A DNA stretch of 64,000 nucleotides. It comes from Orthonyx spaldingii. Its lineage: Eukaryota; Chordata; Aves; Passeriformes; Orthonychidae. Positions 55,001 through 64,000 of the stretch are shown here, piece by piece. The position numbers and the translations under genes are program-made. The stretch spans positions 538,723 to 602,722 of the forward strand of contig VZTJ01000546.1 of NCBI GenBank assembly GCA_013397795.1, given 5' to 3'. Position 1 is the first letter of the stretch. Each line of letters begins with the position of its first letter. The notes under the pieces are model-generated. The model had not been told where the DNA came from. It saw nothing but the letters and a program-made list of their open reading frames with translations, and did not search any database.

Positions 55001-57659
55001 CAGAAAAGTTTGTGAAAGCAGATTATAGGAACTTAATTTAGATGGATTTTGTTTGGAGTTTCTTTGATTGTTTCTTAAATCTTGACACTTTACTTCTATT
55101 GGATTAATTTCGTTTTCAAAATAAAAAAAATCCAAACAGTATGGGGAATTATTGAAATACAATAGATGTTTTCCTGGCAAACTTCAGAACCTTGGGGAAT
55201 TTCCAGCATTTCAGAGCTGAGCAGGTTACATAGCTCTGGTTTGCATATCCATGTTTTTGAATGCTTTGTCAGTTTGACTCTTTTTACAACATCTGATAAT
55301 GCCTCAGCCCATACAAAATGCAATCAGTATTGAGATCTTCCAGGCCAGATTAGGCATTAAGAAATGTTACAGCTGGGCAATCCCTGTATTTCTTAGGTGA
55401 CAGAGTCAGAAAAGGACGGATAACAGTATTTTTACATCCTTCTGTTCTCTAGTTTTAGTCCTGGCAGCCTGTGATGTAGAGCAAGCCCAAGGTTAGTTCC
55501 TGCTGAGTGCTCTGTGGGTCATCCTGGCTACAGCCCCTCTCTTGCTCAACATACACCCTGCTATACCTGGCTCTCACACAGGAATACCTAGGCAGGGAGT
55601 TGCCAGGGAAGTAAGAGACAGATTTTATGATAATTTTCTATCCCTGTTCTATTTCTTGCACTGGAAGAACAGCTAGGAAAAAGAATAAACATCAAAGGAC
55701 CAGGTTGCTCTGAATAATTCCGGCTATTCTATTTCACCTAGATGTTTGGTATAATGCACCTTTTCAGTTCTCAGTTAATTGTCTCTGCCTGTTTGTCACA
55801 TGGCCATCACCAGGACAAAGCTGCATGCTCTTCCCATGCACACACGAGGCAGCCCAGGGCTTGGAAGGGTGCTTTCTACATTGCAGCCTCAAAACTGCGC
55901 TGTACCTCTGCCCTAACCTGCTGGTGTGTGGGAATGCATGGCCATGGCTGAGGAGCTGCAGGGTTCCCCCCAGGAGCAGGACAAAAAGGCCTTCTTATTT
56001 TTTTCACAGCAGGAACCTTACTGTTGTTAATGTTATTATTTTATTACACTTATTATTGCCTGTCCGTGTCTACATGCATAGATGTGGCATGTCTATGGAG
56101 GAAGCAGATTTCAGTCACCATGACCAGGAGTGTAGGAAATGTTTCCCATGGCCCAGAGCCACACTCTGGTGTGTGCATATCTTTCATATTGCGTGAATTA
56201 CTGTGAATTACAGAGGGCTTTGAGTTCCTTCCCAGAACTGGGCTCCCGTCACACAGTCACCTCCATAGGGGAAACAGTCATTTTCCACAAAGGCCCACAG
56301 TGCTTAGATGAGACAGATAAGCAAGGGATACAGAAACGCCAGCAAAGGGAAGGGAAGTGACTCACCTATGGTCTATCAGCTCCCAGTACAGAAACGGGGT
56401 GGTGCTCACAGGGGGTCAGTGGCTCCATGCTGTGATGACACAGCTCAGCCCTTGTCACAGGATCTCAGATGTGTGGGACAAACAACCTTAATGCCTGTAG
56501 GGCCTCAGGAGCAGAAGGGCCCCAGTCCTTTGGATAAAAACACCCCCACAAATTCAGATGTCCCTGTGCATTGCCTCATCCCCGTACATTGCCTTTATTT
56601 ACTCACTGGTAGCACGAGGGTTTAACTTGGACTTTCATGGTTTATACATTTTTGGTGCTGTGCACAGAAGTGACTTTATCCCTGGGACAAAGCAGTGCTT
56701 TCCCTCATGACTGTCAGCACCCAGGGAAAACCATCCCTGCCCAAATGAAGGCCTGAGCCAAGAGACGCTTTATCTTGTGCACAAATACAGATTTGACGTT
56801 TTTTCCAGCCCTGCTCAGGTCACTAACTAAAAGGCTAGGAAGTGAGCACACATGAAATCATTCCTTCCGTACAGGCAGACAGATGGAGAGAAATTCCAGC
56901 CTCTTTCCACTCTTTTGTCTTCAGGGCATTTTTGGAATTTCCTTCAGGAAGCGAGGTTATGACCCAGAGCCTTCCTCAGTGAGTGGGCTCTCATTTCCCA
57001 CAGTAAACCCCGCACAGCGATGACATACAGTATGAGAAGGTGAGGTTTATCTTCACACTCCAACTGCATCCTGTATGAGCTCCATGGAACTTAAAAGTAA
57101 TACTGAGAGGGAATGGCCACGAGAAAGGAAATGGAAGTCAAACCTTTGGAAGAAGTAATGCATCATCCATTGAACTGCACTGCCATGGTCTTCACTGGCA
57201 GATCCAGTGGAGCTGCAGCACTTGCGTAGTTGATGCCATCATTCTGTGTTTCATAGACTTCCTTGATGTTTGCAGTAAGCTAAGAATTAAACTTATGAAT
57301 TATATTGGTGATACAAGTGAATTACTTCACTTTTCTACTCTAGGCAGTCATTGTAAAACTGGCAGCCATCTGGTTTTCCTTCTGTTTGTACTTCATTGGC
57401 TATTGGAGAAGGATTGCTACGGTAGAGATTCTTCTAGTGGCATTTCAGCCATACAGCACATGCTGACAAAAAAGTTATAGTTTAAAATTCATTTTGTATT
57501 TTACATGATCCTGCGAGATTACACGTTATGCCCCCACAGAACTGACTTAATCCCAGCATGTACTAAAATCAAGGAATTCTTTCACTGACTTCTGTCAACA
57601 GGAAACCACACCTGGCATGAAACCATCACAATAGTACAAAACTGCTAGTAATCTGATAA
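52011..57659. other. Intergenic sequence between orphan CpG island and S1PR1 3' end
   Basis: No ORF above 123 codons and no motif. A degenerate stretch at 52053-52118 repeats 'ctgaaatact/tactttgaa' units, and the segment 56568-56592 contains a near-duplicate 'cattgcctcatccccgta/cattgcct'. Distal S1PR1 regulatory elements could lie here, but none can be read from sequence alone. Confidence 0.5.
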
Positions 57660-59189
57660 AAGGAACATTTAAAAAATCAGTTTATTAATGTTTAGAAGTC
57701 AATAAAGCTATGTGCAAATTGAACAATAAAAGTCAGAAACATTTTAAATACTATTTTTTAAACCAGAAAAAAAAACCCAACAGTTAAATTGCACTGGAAA
57801 TTTTACTACAAAGGCAATACATTTTCTTTACAAAATACCACTCCTAGGAGTTGCTGATGACTGTAGATCAGTCAATTGCTCTCAGCTATCCCAGATACAC
57901 CACTTTTGTTATAGTAATACTCTAGGCGCTTGAAGACTCCTGTATCTTATTTACATTGTACACATTCAACCCCATTAGCACACGTTAGAAAAATAGAGAA
58001 GTAAAAATGATGCTGTAAAACAAATACATTCAATTTAATGACAGGTACTTCTTCCATGATAAAATACAGACATCTTCGCTGAAATTATAAACATTAATAA
58101 AATGTGCCAAAATGTATTGCATTTTGTTATGGAAGTGCATTTATCTATAGTCATTTCACTTCAACTTTCTTTTTATTTTTTCTGAAACCTGACGTACTCT
58201 TTTCTGGTTTTCCAACTGATCCTTACTTTTGGAAAGACTATGAACCTGATACTGAAATACTGCTTCAGTTTTTAGCTCTTCTCACTTAGGCAAAAATCCC
58301 ACTGTTGTCAATAGTATTTTTTACTATTATGTAGACTTTCAGTCATCTTGAAGAGAAATGATGCTTAGTTCTACCTTGCATTTTTCATGATAATGCAATT
58401 TATTTAATGCTATAGAATAAAAAGGCAATCAAAATATGGGGCCAAATGCCATTCTGAGCTACTCCATTAAATCTGACGCAGCCAATGGAATTGTACAGGT
58501 GAAAGTAACTGCAGAATCTAGCCCATGGTCTTCAAATGTAATACAGACTGACAGCAAAAATTCACAGCTATAATCTTGCTAAGTAAAACCCCAAGAGCTT
58601 TGGACTCTGCAAATAAAACCTCATGACTTAACTAAAAACTCTGCAAAATTATGCCAATTATGGTCGTATGTGGTCTAAGTTATGTTTGTGTGATCTCTTT
58701 CCATGTTAGGTGCTAAACAAACACACTTCTTACCAACGATACCAGAGCCACCACTAAATTCAGTACAGAAAGATCTTTGTGTCAGTGGTTTGCTGTGAAG
58801 AGAAAAAACTTCACATTCTTCTCACAGGGAAAAAAAAAAAGATTCATTCTCCCTTTCCCTACTCCCCCTCTCTCTTTCTCTCACACACACCAGGCATCAT
58901 TTCACCAAGGCATCAGTCTTTCAGAGTTACTAAGGAGATTTCAGGATATGAATGCGCCTGACAATCCTGAGCTGCCTCAGTGCAAAGACAAAACATGCTC
59001 CAGGGAAAAAGATTTTCAAGCCAGAACAGTCTGTCCCATTTCTTGAACTCCAGCCTCGCAAGTGCACCGTTTGCCTCATTAGAACTAATGCTACTTGCTC
59101 ACTCAGCCCAGTGCTGGTGCTGTGAGCAGGAGGCGTCCCAGCTCCCTGATTTCAGAGGAAGGCTCTGAAATACACCCCCATGGTTACTC
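57660..59189 (-). other. S1PR1: S1PR1 3' UTR (distal end approximate)
   Basis: About 1.5 kb of AT-rich sequence follows the TAG stop, with no coding potential on either strand. The human S1PR1 3' UTR is about 1.4 kb, so the length is as expected. Minus-strand AATAAA hexamers occur at 58399-58404, 58172-58177 and 57681-57686, and ATTAAA at 58403-58408 and 58034-58039, so alternative shorter ends are possible. A CT/CA-rich simple stretch lies at about 58866-58890. The end chosen is the last signal, which is followed by U-rich sequence on the minus strand. Confidence 0.6.
57681..57686 (-). terminator. Candidate distal polyadenylation signal of S1PR1
   Basis: An AATAAA hexamer is read on the minus strand about 1.5 kb past the stop codon. 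It is followed within 40 bases by a T-rich and TGTT-containing stretch that could serve as the downstream element. The proximal hexamers at 58172-58177 and 58399-58404 are alternatives; this one was chosen because it best matches the usual 3' UTR length. Confidence 0.5.
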
Positions 59190-60332
59190 CTAAGAAGATG
59201 AGGTAACATTGCCCGAAGACATGATGGTTTCAGGATGGTCACCATCCTCCTTCTGTGGGTGTGAGGAGTTGTCAGACTTACTCCGGCTGAACTCCATCCC
59301 CCCAATGATTGGCCTTTTGAACTTGGTCCCAGAATCTGCTGGGGGACATTTGCAGCAGCACAAAATCTTGATGAAAGCCCTCCGCATCTCTTTGTTTGTC
59401 AAGGTGTAGATGATAGGGTTCGTGGCTGAATTGAGCACGGCCAGCACTAAGAAATACTCTGCTTTATAGAGAATTGGGCAGGCCTTCACTTTGCACCCCA
59501 CATCCAGTAAAAGCAGGATGAACAGAGGAGCCCAGCAGGCAATGAAGACACTCAGGACTATGATCACTGTCTTGAGCAAGGCTAGTGACTTTTCTGAGCT
59601 CCTGGTAGCTTTGGTAATGTTTTTCCGAAATGTCAGCCTGCGGCTCCTAGTCCTCACCATGGAGTAGATCCTGCAATAGAGGACGACAATAGATAACAAA
59701 AGGCCAGTGAAAACGGTTGTGCAAAAGAGAATATAGTGCTTGTGGTAGAGAGGCAGCACAGTGGAGCAGTTGGACAAGAGGTTCTTGCAGTTCCAGCCCA
59801 TGATTGGGAGTCCCCCAAGTATCGCAGAGATGACCCAGCACGCACTGATCAGCAAGAAGGAGCGGAAGCTGTTGCTGCCATTGTGGAGTTTCATCTTCAG
59901 CATGGTGATGTATCTCTCAATGGCAATGGCCAACAGGCTAAACACAGAAGCTGACAAGGCAACGAACATGCTGCCTTCTCTTACAAACCACTGATTGGGG
60001 GTCAGGCTGTAGGTTTTGTGTCCAGATAGCAGGAGGTTGGCAGTGTAAGCCACACCAGCCAGCAAGTCTGAAAGAGCCAAGTTCCCAATGAAATAGTACA
60101 TGGGTCTGTGAAACTTCTTGGTTTTCCAGATGGTAAGCAAGACAAAAATGTTCTCCAAGATTATAAAGCAGCAAATGATGATAAAAACCACCGACGTCAC
60201 TTTAATTCCACTGTCCACTCCACTCTCATTTAGCTTTCCCGTGTAATTATAATGCTCTTTGATGACATAGTTGACATCGGTGTTGGTGGGGTTGCTGGTG
60301 ACCTTCTGCGGAGCAGCGGTGCCGGAGTTCAT
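59190..60332 (-). CDS. S1PR1: Sphingosine-1-phosphate receptor 1 (S1P1/EDG1), class A GPCR, complete
   Basis: This is a 380-residue seven-transmembrane receptor for the lipid sphingosine-1-phosphate. The family couples mainly to Gi at the plasma membrane and controls lymphocyte egress and vascular integrity. Landmarks seen: sequons N29-Y-T and N35-E-S; head-group residues Y28, K33, N99, R118 and E119; E139-R140-Y141 at the end of TM3; extracellular-loop cysteine pairs C182/C189 and C280/C285; CWAP at 266-269 in TM6; NPIIY at 305-309; a membrane-proximal cysteine cluster at 325-329; and a serine-rich tail ending in SSS. The RRLTF motif puts T234 at the known Akt site. Transmembrane segments lie near 46-68, 79-104, 119-142, 158-178, 198-222, 250-275 and 290-311. 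Human S1PR1 is 382 residues and nearly collinear from TM1 on; only the first 20 or so residues differ strongly. The start at 60332 has A at -3 and lies downstream of a splice acceptor. The frame stays open upstream to an ATG at 60590, but that ATG lies in the intron. The stop is TAG. S1PR2-5 fit less well because the core matches S1PR1 almost residue for residue. Confidence 0.98.
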   Translation of the reverse strand: MNSGTAAPQKVTSNPTNTDVNYVIKEHYNYTGKLNESGVDSGIKVTSVVFIIICCFIILENIFVLLTIWKTKKFHRPMYYFIGNLALSDLLAGVAYTANLLLSGHKTYSLTPNQWFVREGSMFVALSASVFSLLAIAIERYITMLKMKLHNGSNSFRSFLLISACWVISAILGGLPIMGWNCKNLLSNCSTVLPLYHKHYILFCTTVFTGLLLSIVVLYCRIYSMVRTRSRRLTFRKNITKATRSSEKSLALLKTVIIVLSVFIACWAPLFILLLLDVGCKVKACPILYKAEYFLVLAVLNSATNPIIYTLTNKEMRRAFIKILCCCKCPPADSGTKFKRPIIGGMEFSRSKSDNSSHPQKEDGDHPETIMSSGNVTSSS

Positions 60333-60465
60333 GGTGCCCGGCTGGGGACTGCTCCCCCAGCGGCCACCGGATGGTGACGCCGACAGCAAACCCGGTGGGC
60401 TGCCCCGCAGCTCCTTGGCCCCACAGCCTGCCCGGCGCTGCTGCACAGCCTCAGAAACTGCAGCC
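60333..60465 (-). other. S1PR1: S1PR1 exon 2, 5' UTR part
   Basis: On the minus strand a pyrimidine-rich tract ending TTGTTCTCAG (AG at 60467-60466) is followed by exon sequence starting GGCTGCAG at 60465. The 133 bases from there to the start codon contain no ATG, so the first start met in exon 2 is the receptor's own. This matches the known S1PR1 layout, where a non-coding first exon is spliced just upstream of a single coding exon. The acceptor is read from consensus only. Confidence 0.8.
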
Positions 60466-61627
60466 CTGAGAACAAGAGGCACAAAACCCAGAGTTAAAAG
60501 AAAGAAGACAAGCAGTGTAGCAAATGATAAAGGGTTTAAGATAATCTGCTGGTTTAATAGTGCATCAGAGTCATAAATGTATTCACACATGAATCAGTTC
60601 CATTCAGCTGGTAAAATACGTTTAAAAGGTGGTTAGGCATATTCAATAGGTAAAGCAAATAAGACAAAGAAAGTTCTGTCACGCAGAACTGAACAAGTTG
60701 GAGTCAGCAAGGACTGCATTACTGGACTTCTTCCAACACAAAACATCTCAAAGCTCCCCAGCAGTAAGTTCTAGTCTTTTTTCTTCAGCGGGAAATACAA
60801 CAGAAGAGATTTAGAAAGGGAAAGGGCTTGCTTGATTTAACTCCAAATGTATGAAAGTCTGCACAGAAATTGCTTGACAGGAGACCCGTATTCTCCTCCA
60901 TTAATAAAGTCTGAACACACTTTGGAAGGGGGTAGTTATGCAATTTACTGATGCCATCTCAAACAGTGGTAAATTCACTGATGTAAATATAAACAATAGA
61001 TCATCTCAAAGCTGTAAACAGGTAAGGGGTGCCCTTGCTAAATACAAGTAAGAACATGCTTTACAAAACCCACAGCAGTAAAAAGTTTAGAAAAGCAAGA
61101 AAATATGTAAATAAGCTAGAGAGCAAGCCCATTCCATGGGTCTGAAACAAAGAATGTCAAAACTCCCCCTTGCATTTAAATAAGTAGCATTGCAAACTTT
61201 TGAAATGGGCATAATTAAGGAATACGCATATAGAAGAAACTCCCTTTACACATAAAGGTTTTGTAGTGGACATTTAAAAAGAATGAAATCCATAACATCA
61301 TGCAAGGAAAGAAGAACAGGCAGACTTGTTAAATTACAGCCTAAGCGGGGCAAAGCAAGAGGTGCCAGACCAGTGGGTTCAGCTCCCTGCTCTATTCCCG
61401 GGCTCGAGCCGCCTCGCTCCTTCTCCGCTTCATTCCCGGGCGCGCGTGGCTCCCGTCCCGCAGCGCCTTCGCCGGACGCGGCCCGCAGCCGGGCACGCCG
61501 GGGTCCCGGCAGCCTCCTCCCCACCCCTTCGTTTTTGTTTCGTGACCCCGGGGGTCGCGCCGAGCGCTGGGACGTGCGGCAGCCCCGCGGTGTGGGGGGT
61601 GCGCGGCCGCGGCTTCCCGAGCCTTAC
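60466..61627 (-). other. S1PR1: S1PR1 intron 1 (5' UTR intron)
   Basis: This interval has a consensus donor (GAG|GTAAGG, GT at 61627-61626) and a consensus acceptor (CTCAG, AG at 60467-60466) on the minus strand, giving an intron of 1162 bases. The promoter-proximal end is GC-rich and contains a CACCC-type run at 61590-61601. The rest is AT-rich with no other recognisable feature. KLF2 is known to activate S1PR1 in lymphocytes through CACCC-like sites, so that run is a reasonable but unproven candidate. No exon is visible inside. Confidence 0.75.
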
Positions 61628-62170
61628 CTCGCTCAAGCGCGGCGCGGAGCCCGGACCAGCCCCGCACATCTTGCGTGCCGGCGGAGCAACTCCGGTGGGC
61701 GGGCTGGGGGGCTCGGTGGTTTTAATGTTTCTGCAGCTGCCGCTCTCCACCCCGTTTCCGATTGCCTGCCTCCTCCCTGCATGGACCTGCACGCCCAGCC
61801 CGGCGCAACCACCGCCGGCGGGACACTCCCGCCCGCCGCCCCGGCCCTGCCCCGCCCGCCGGGGCGTAAGCAGCCGCGGGCGCTGCTGTGCCGGGCTCCT
61901 ACAGACCCCGCGGGGCCGCAGCGGGCAGCACAGCGAGGCGTGAGGCGAACAACTCCCCCGCGGGACCCCCTGGCCCTGCCGGCCGCGGCCGGGCTCCAGC
62001 CGTCCCTGACCCGGGAGCCGCCGCCTCCCGGCACCGGGCGCAGCCGGCAATCCCGGGAAGGAGGTGTTGGCACGGCCCGGCCGGCTCCGAGCGCGGCCCC
62101 TGCGCCTTGCGCGGTGCCGGGGGCAGCTGCCCGCCCGCTCCCCCGTCTTTCCTGCACCCCCGAGTAGGCA
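61380..62170 (-). promoter_or_regulatory. S1PR1: S1PR1 promoter CpG island
   Basis: This stretch is very GC- and CpG-rich against AT-rich flanks and surrounds the exon 1 donor. It has GC boxes at 61697-61703 and 61850-61857 and a TATA-like ATTAAAA on the minus strand at 61720-61726. Long ORFs in several frames on both strands (up to 294 codons) are by-products of the lack of AT-rich stop codons; none resembles a known protein. CpG-island promoters are usual for S1PR1. The exact initiation site cannot be read from sequence. Confidence 0.75.
61628..61692 (-). other. S1PR1: S1PR1 exon 1 (non-coding; 5' end approximate)
   Basis: The 3' boundary at 61628 is fixed by a near-perfect donor (GAG|GTAAGG). 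The 5' boundary is a guess: an ATTAAAA TATA-like element at 61720-61726 would place initiation near 61692. A GC box (GGGCGGG on the plus strand) sits at 61697-61703. The predicted exon contains one ATG at 61669-61667 that opens a short upstream ORF running into exon 2. If transcription starts further upstream the exon is longer. Together with the exon 2 leader this gives a 5' UTR of about 200 bases, similar in scale to the human one. Confidence 0.55.
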
Positions 62171-63507
62171 CAGAAAGGCTACGGCCAAAGCCAGCATCCC
62201 GTCTGCTACCGCCGTTCTCCCTCTTAGAGGACAGTGTAAGTCACGTTTAAGGAAACACCTGGAAGAAGATCTTCCATTTTCTCACTACGCCAAGGTGTGT
62301 TTTTGCCCTGGCAGGCCCGGTGGCTGCCAGCCGCACTCGTGGCCTGCAGAGTGACTCACCAGCGGCTCCCCCCGGGCAGGCAGCAGCCCGATGGGGCAAG
62401 GATGGTGCCAGGCTGCGCGCTGAGGGGGGAAGACAGAACTACGCTCCTGCCACTGTCAAACAGCACCAGGTGTTGGTGTTTCCATATGCAAAAAAAACCC
62501 CAAACATACAAAAAACCCACCAAAAAACCAAAATCAACCTCTGCATGTTCAGAGAAAGCTGTAAAATACCTACATGTCTGAAAGTATGAAATTTTAAATA
62601 CATTTTTTAGAAACAAAATTGGCAATGGCAACTACTTAACACTGTTACCACTGTATTACATAGAGACAGAAGTGAGTTTAGGTTTTATAATTCCTTCTCT
62701 CTTCAAACTTTTAAAAGAAAAACCATCTTTGGTGTTTGTGAAATGCCAGCTCTGGTGGTATTCTACTGTTGTACTTACTGCAGAAATTTTCCTCTTCCTT
62801 CCTTGCTCTGCTCTTGTTAACTCCAAACTGAAATGCAAAAGAATATCACAATAGGCCAGAGTTCAATATATTAGGTCTTTCAGTTTATAGCACTGTGCCC
62901 ATGAATTAGCAGTAGCAGTTGTTATGGGGAAGCAGCTTTCCTCTGAAAGACAGGACGAGTACTCTACCCTCAGGAAGAGGGTCCCTCTCTTATTTATGCT
63001 AATCGTCACGCTGCAGTTGCTCCACGCCTCTCCCAGAATGACTCAGATAAATTACACCGGCAAACAGACATTTACTCTTCCACCACAAAGCTAGAAACTT
63101 GAAAAGATATTTAGCCTCCTGAGAGCCTGGAGGAAAACACAGCCGTTAAGTCACAACTGTCAGAAAAAGCACGTGAGATAAATCATGCTTGAGGTTGACA
63201 TATGCATCCCCTGCAACTGCCTGACATACCCCAGATATTTCAAGCTTCCCCCCTTATTTATCTAATATATAGAAAATACTAAGCAAAAGTGCATTCATTA
63301 GACATTTTCCTCTAGGAAATAATTCTCACATAACTTTAAGTAAGAGGACCATATTAAAGGAACATGCTTTAATTAAAGAATGGAATGACTCAGGGTTTCA
63401 TTAGTCAGATGTGTAGGCTTTCATGTTCAGGCTCTTGGTTACCAACTGAGAGGACACCAACTCAGAGATGTGACATCCAACAAGTTAATTGTCAGAGGCT
63501 GTGTAAA
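62171..63507. other. S1PR1 upstream flank
   Basis: GC content falls quickly after the promoter island. The stretch holds the A/C-rich tract at 62489 and otherwise AT-rich sequence up to the CR1 element. No upstream gene or divergent exon is recognised. Confidence 0.5.
62489..62535 (+). repeat. A/C-rich low-complexity tract
   Basis: Runs of A alternate with CCC, CAC and CC, in the same style as the tract near 41.6 kb. It lies just upstream of the S1PR1 promoter island. No attached transposon is recognised. Confidence 0.8.
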
Positions 63508-64000
63508 ATCACAGAACCATAGAATGGTTTGGGTTGGAATGGACCTTAAAGATCACCCAGTTCCTACCCCACTGCCATGGCCAGGGGCCCCTTCCACTAG
63601 GCCAGGATGCTCAAAGCCCTATCCAACCTAGCCCTGAACACTTCCAGGAATGGGACATCCACCCTTTCTTTGGGCAACCTATTCCAGGGCTTCACCACCC
63701 TCACAGCAAAGAAATTCTTACAAATATCTAAACTAAACCTACTCTCTTTCAGTCTGAAGTCACTCTCTCATCATGTCACTACAGGCTCTTGTATAAAAGT
63801 CCCTCTCCAGCTTTCCTGTAGGGCCCCCTCACAATAAAGTAACCCCAGCGCCTTCTCTTCCCCAGCCTGAACAAACCCAACTCTCTCAGCCTTTCCTCAT
63901 AAGAGGTGCTCCAGCCCTGTGATCATTATTTGTGTCTCTCCTCTGGACCTGCTCTGACAGCTCCATGTTCTTCCCGCGCTGAGAACCCCAGAGCTGGACA
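63508..64000 (-). mobile_element. CR1 LINE, 3' portion, cut by the window edge
   Basis: The plus strand begins with CACAGAACCATAGAATGG and continues with GGTTGGAATGGACCTTAAAGA, then the CCACTGCCATGGCCAGGG block, the 'tccaacctagccctgaacac' block and the closing 'cccagagctggaca'. This is the reverse complement of the avian CR1 3' end, including the ATTCTATG-type terminal octamers at 63508-63525. The element is therefore in the minus orientation with its 3' end at 63508, and its upstream part lies beyond the window. It keeps most diagnostic blocks and looks moderately young. An ORF here (63534-63731) is only read-through of the repeat. Confidence 0.95.

Noticed and set aside
60333..60590. N-terminal extension of the S1PR1 ORF to 466 residues
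   Set aside because: The extra codons cross a clear splice acceptor at 60466-60467, so the ATG at 60590 is intronic. The family starts close to the position used here.
61283..62197. Long overlapping ORFs (up to 294 codons) in the S1PR1 promoter island
   Set aside because: They occur in several frames on both strands in GC-rich DNA, are Pro/Ala/Arg/Gly-rich, and have no recognisable domain. This is the expected artefact of a CpG island.

Overview
This window looks like bird nuclear DNA. It is AT-rich, gene-poor vertebrate sequence with two CR1 LINE 3' ends in the minus orientation (36351-36552 and 63508-64000). It also holds a short piece of an avian endogenous-retrovirus LTR (13609-13677) and several GC-rich islands. 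The one gene I can name is a sphingosine-1-phosphate receptor 1 orthologue that is clearly not mammalian at its N-terminus. I see no bacterial operon, phage, CRISPR or prokaryotic feature. The lineage is inferred from repeat character and the receptor; a passerine is possible but not proven.

The gene is S1PR1 on the minus strand. The promoter CpG island covers about 61380-62170. Non-coding exon 1 ends at 61628 at a consensus donor, and an intron of about 1.16 kb runs from 61627 to 60466. Exon 2 begins at 60465 and carries the rest of the 5' UTR, an uninterrupted 380-codon ORF (60332-59190) and a long AT-rich 3' UTR that probably ends near 57660. This two-exon, single-coding-exon layout is the one known for vertebrate S1PR1.

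The other 57 kb or so, downstream of the gene, shows no protein-coding gene I can support. All ORFs there are short, overlapping on both strands and compositionally random. It contains scattered retroelement remnants (13.6, 24.4-25.1, possibly 27.8-28.3, and 36.4 kb), a GC-rich island at 22.7-23.2 kb, and two orphan CpG-rich islands at 44.7-45.0 kb and 50.7-52.0 kb. The larger orphan island has G-quadruplex-prone runs, a CTG repeat and consensus-like splice sites, and could be the promoter of an unannotated non-coding transcript. In human, S1PR1 is followed by a long gene-poor interval before OLFM3, and this layout fits that.

I found no convincing novel biological system. The best leads are a predicted 18-codon upstream ORF that exists only when exons 1 and 2 of S1PR1 are joined, an enlarged cysteine cluster in the receptor tail, the orphan CpG island at 50.7-52.0 kb, and a degenerate decamer array inside the 44.7 kb island.
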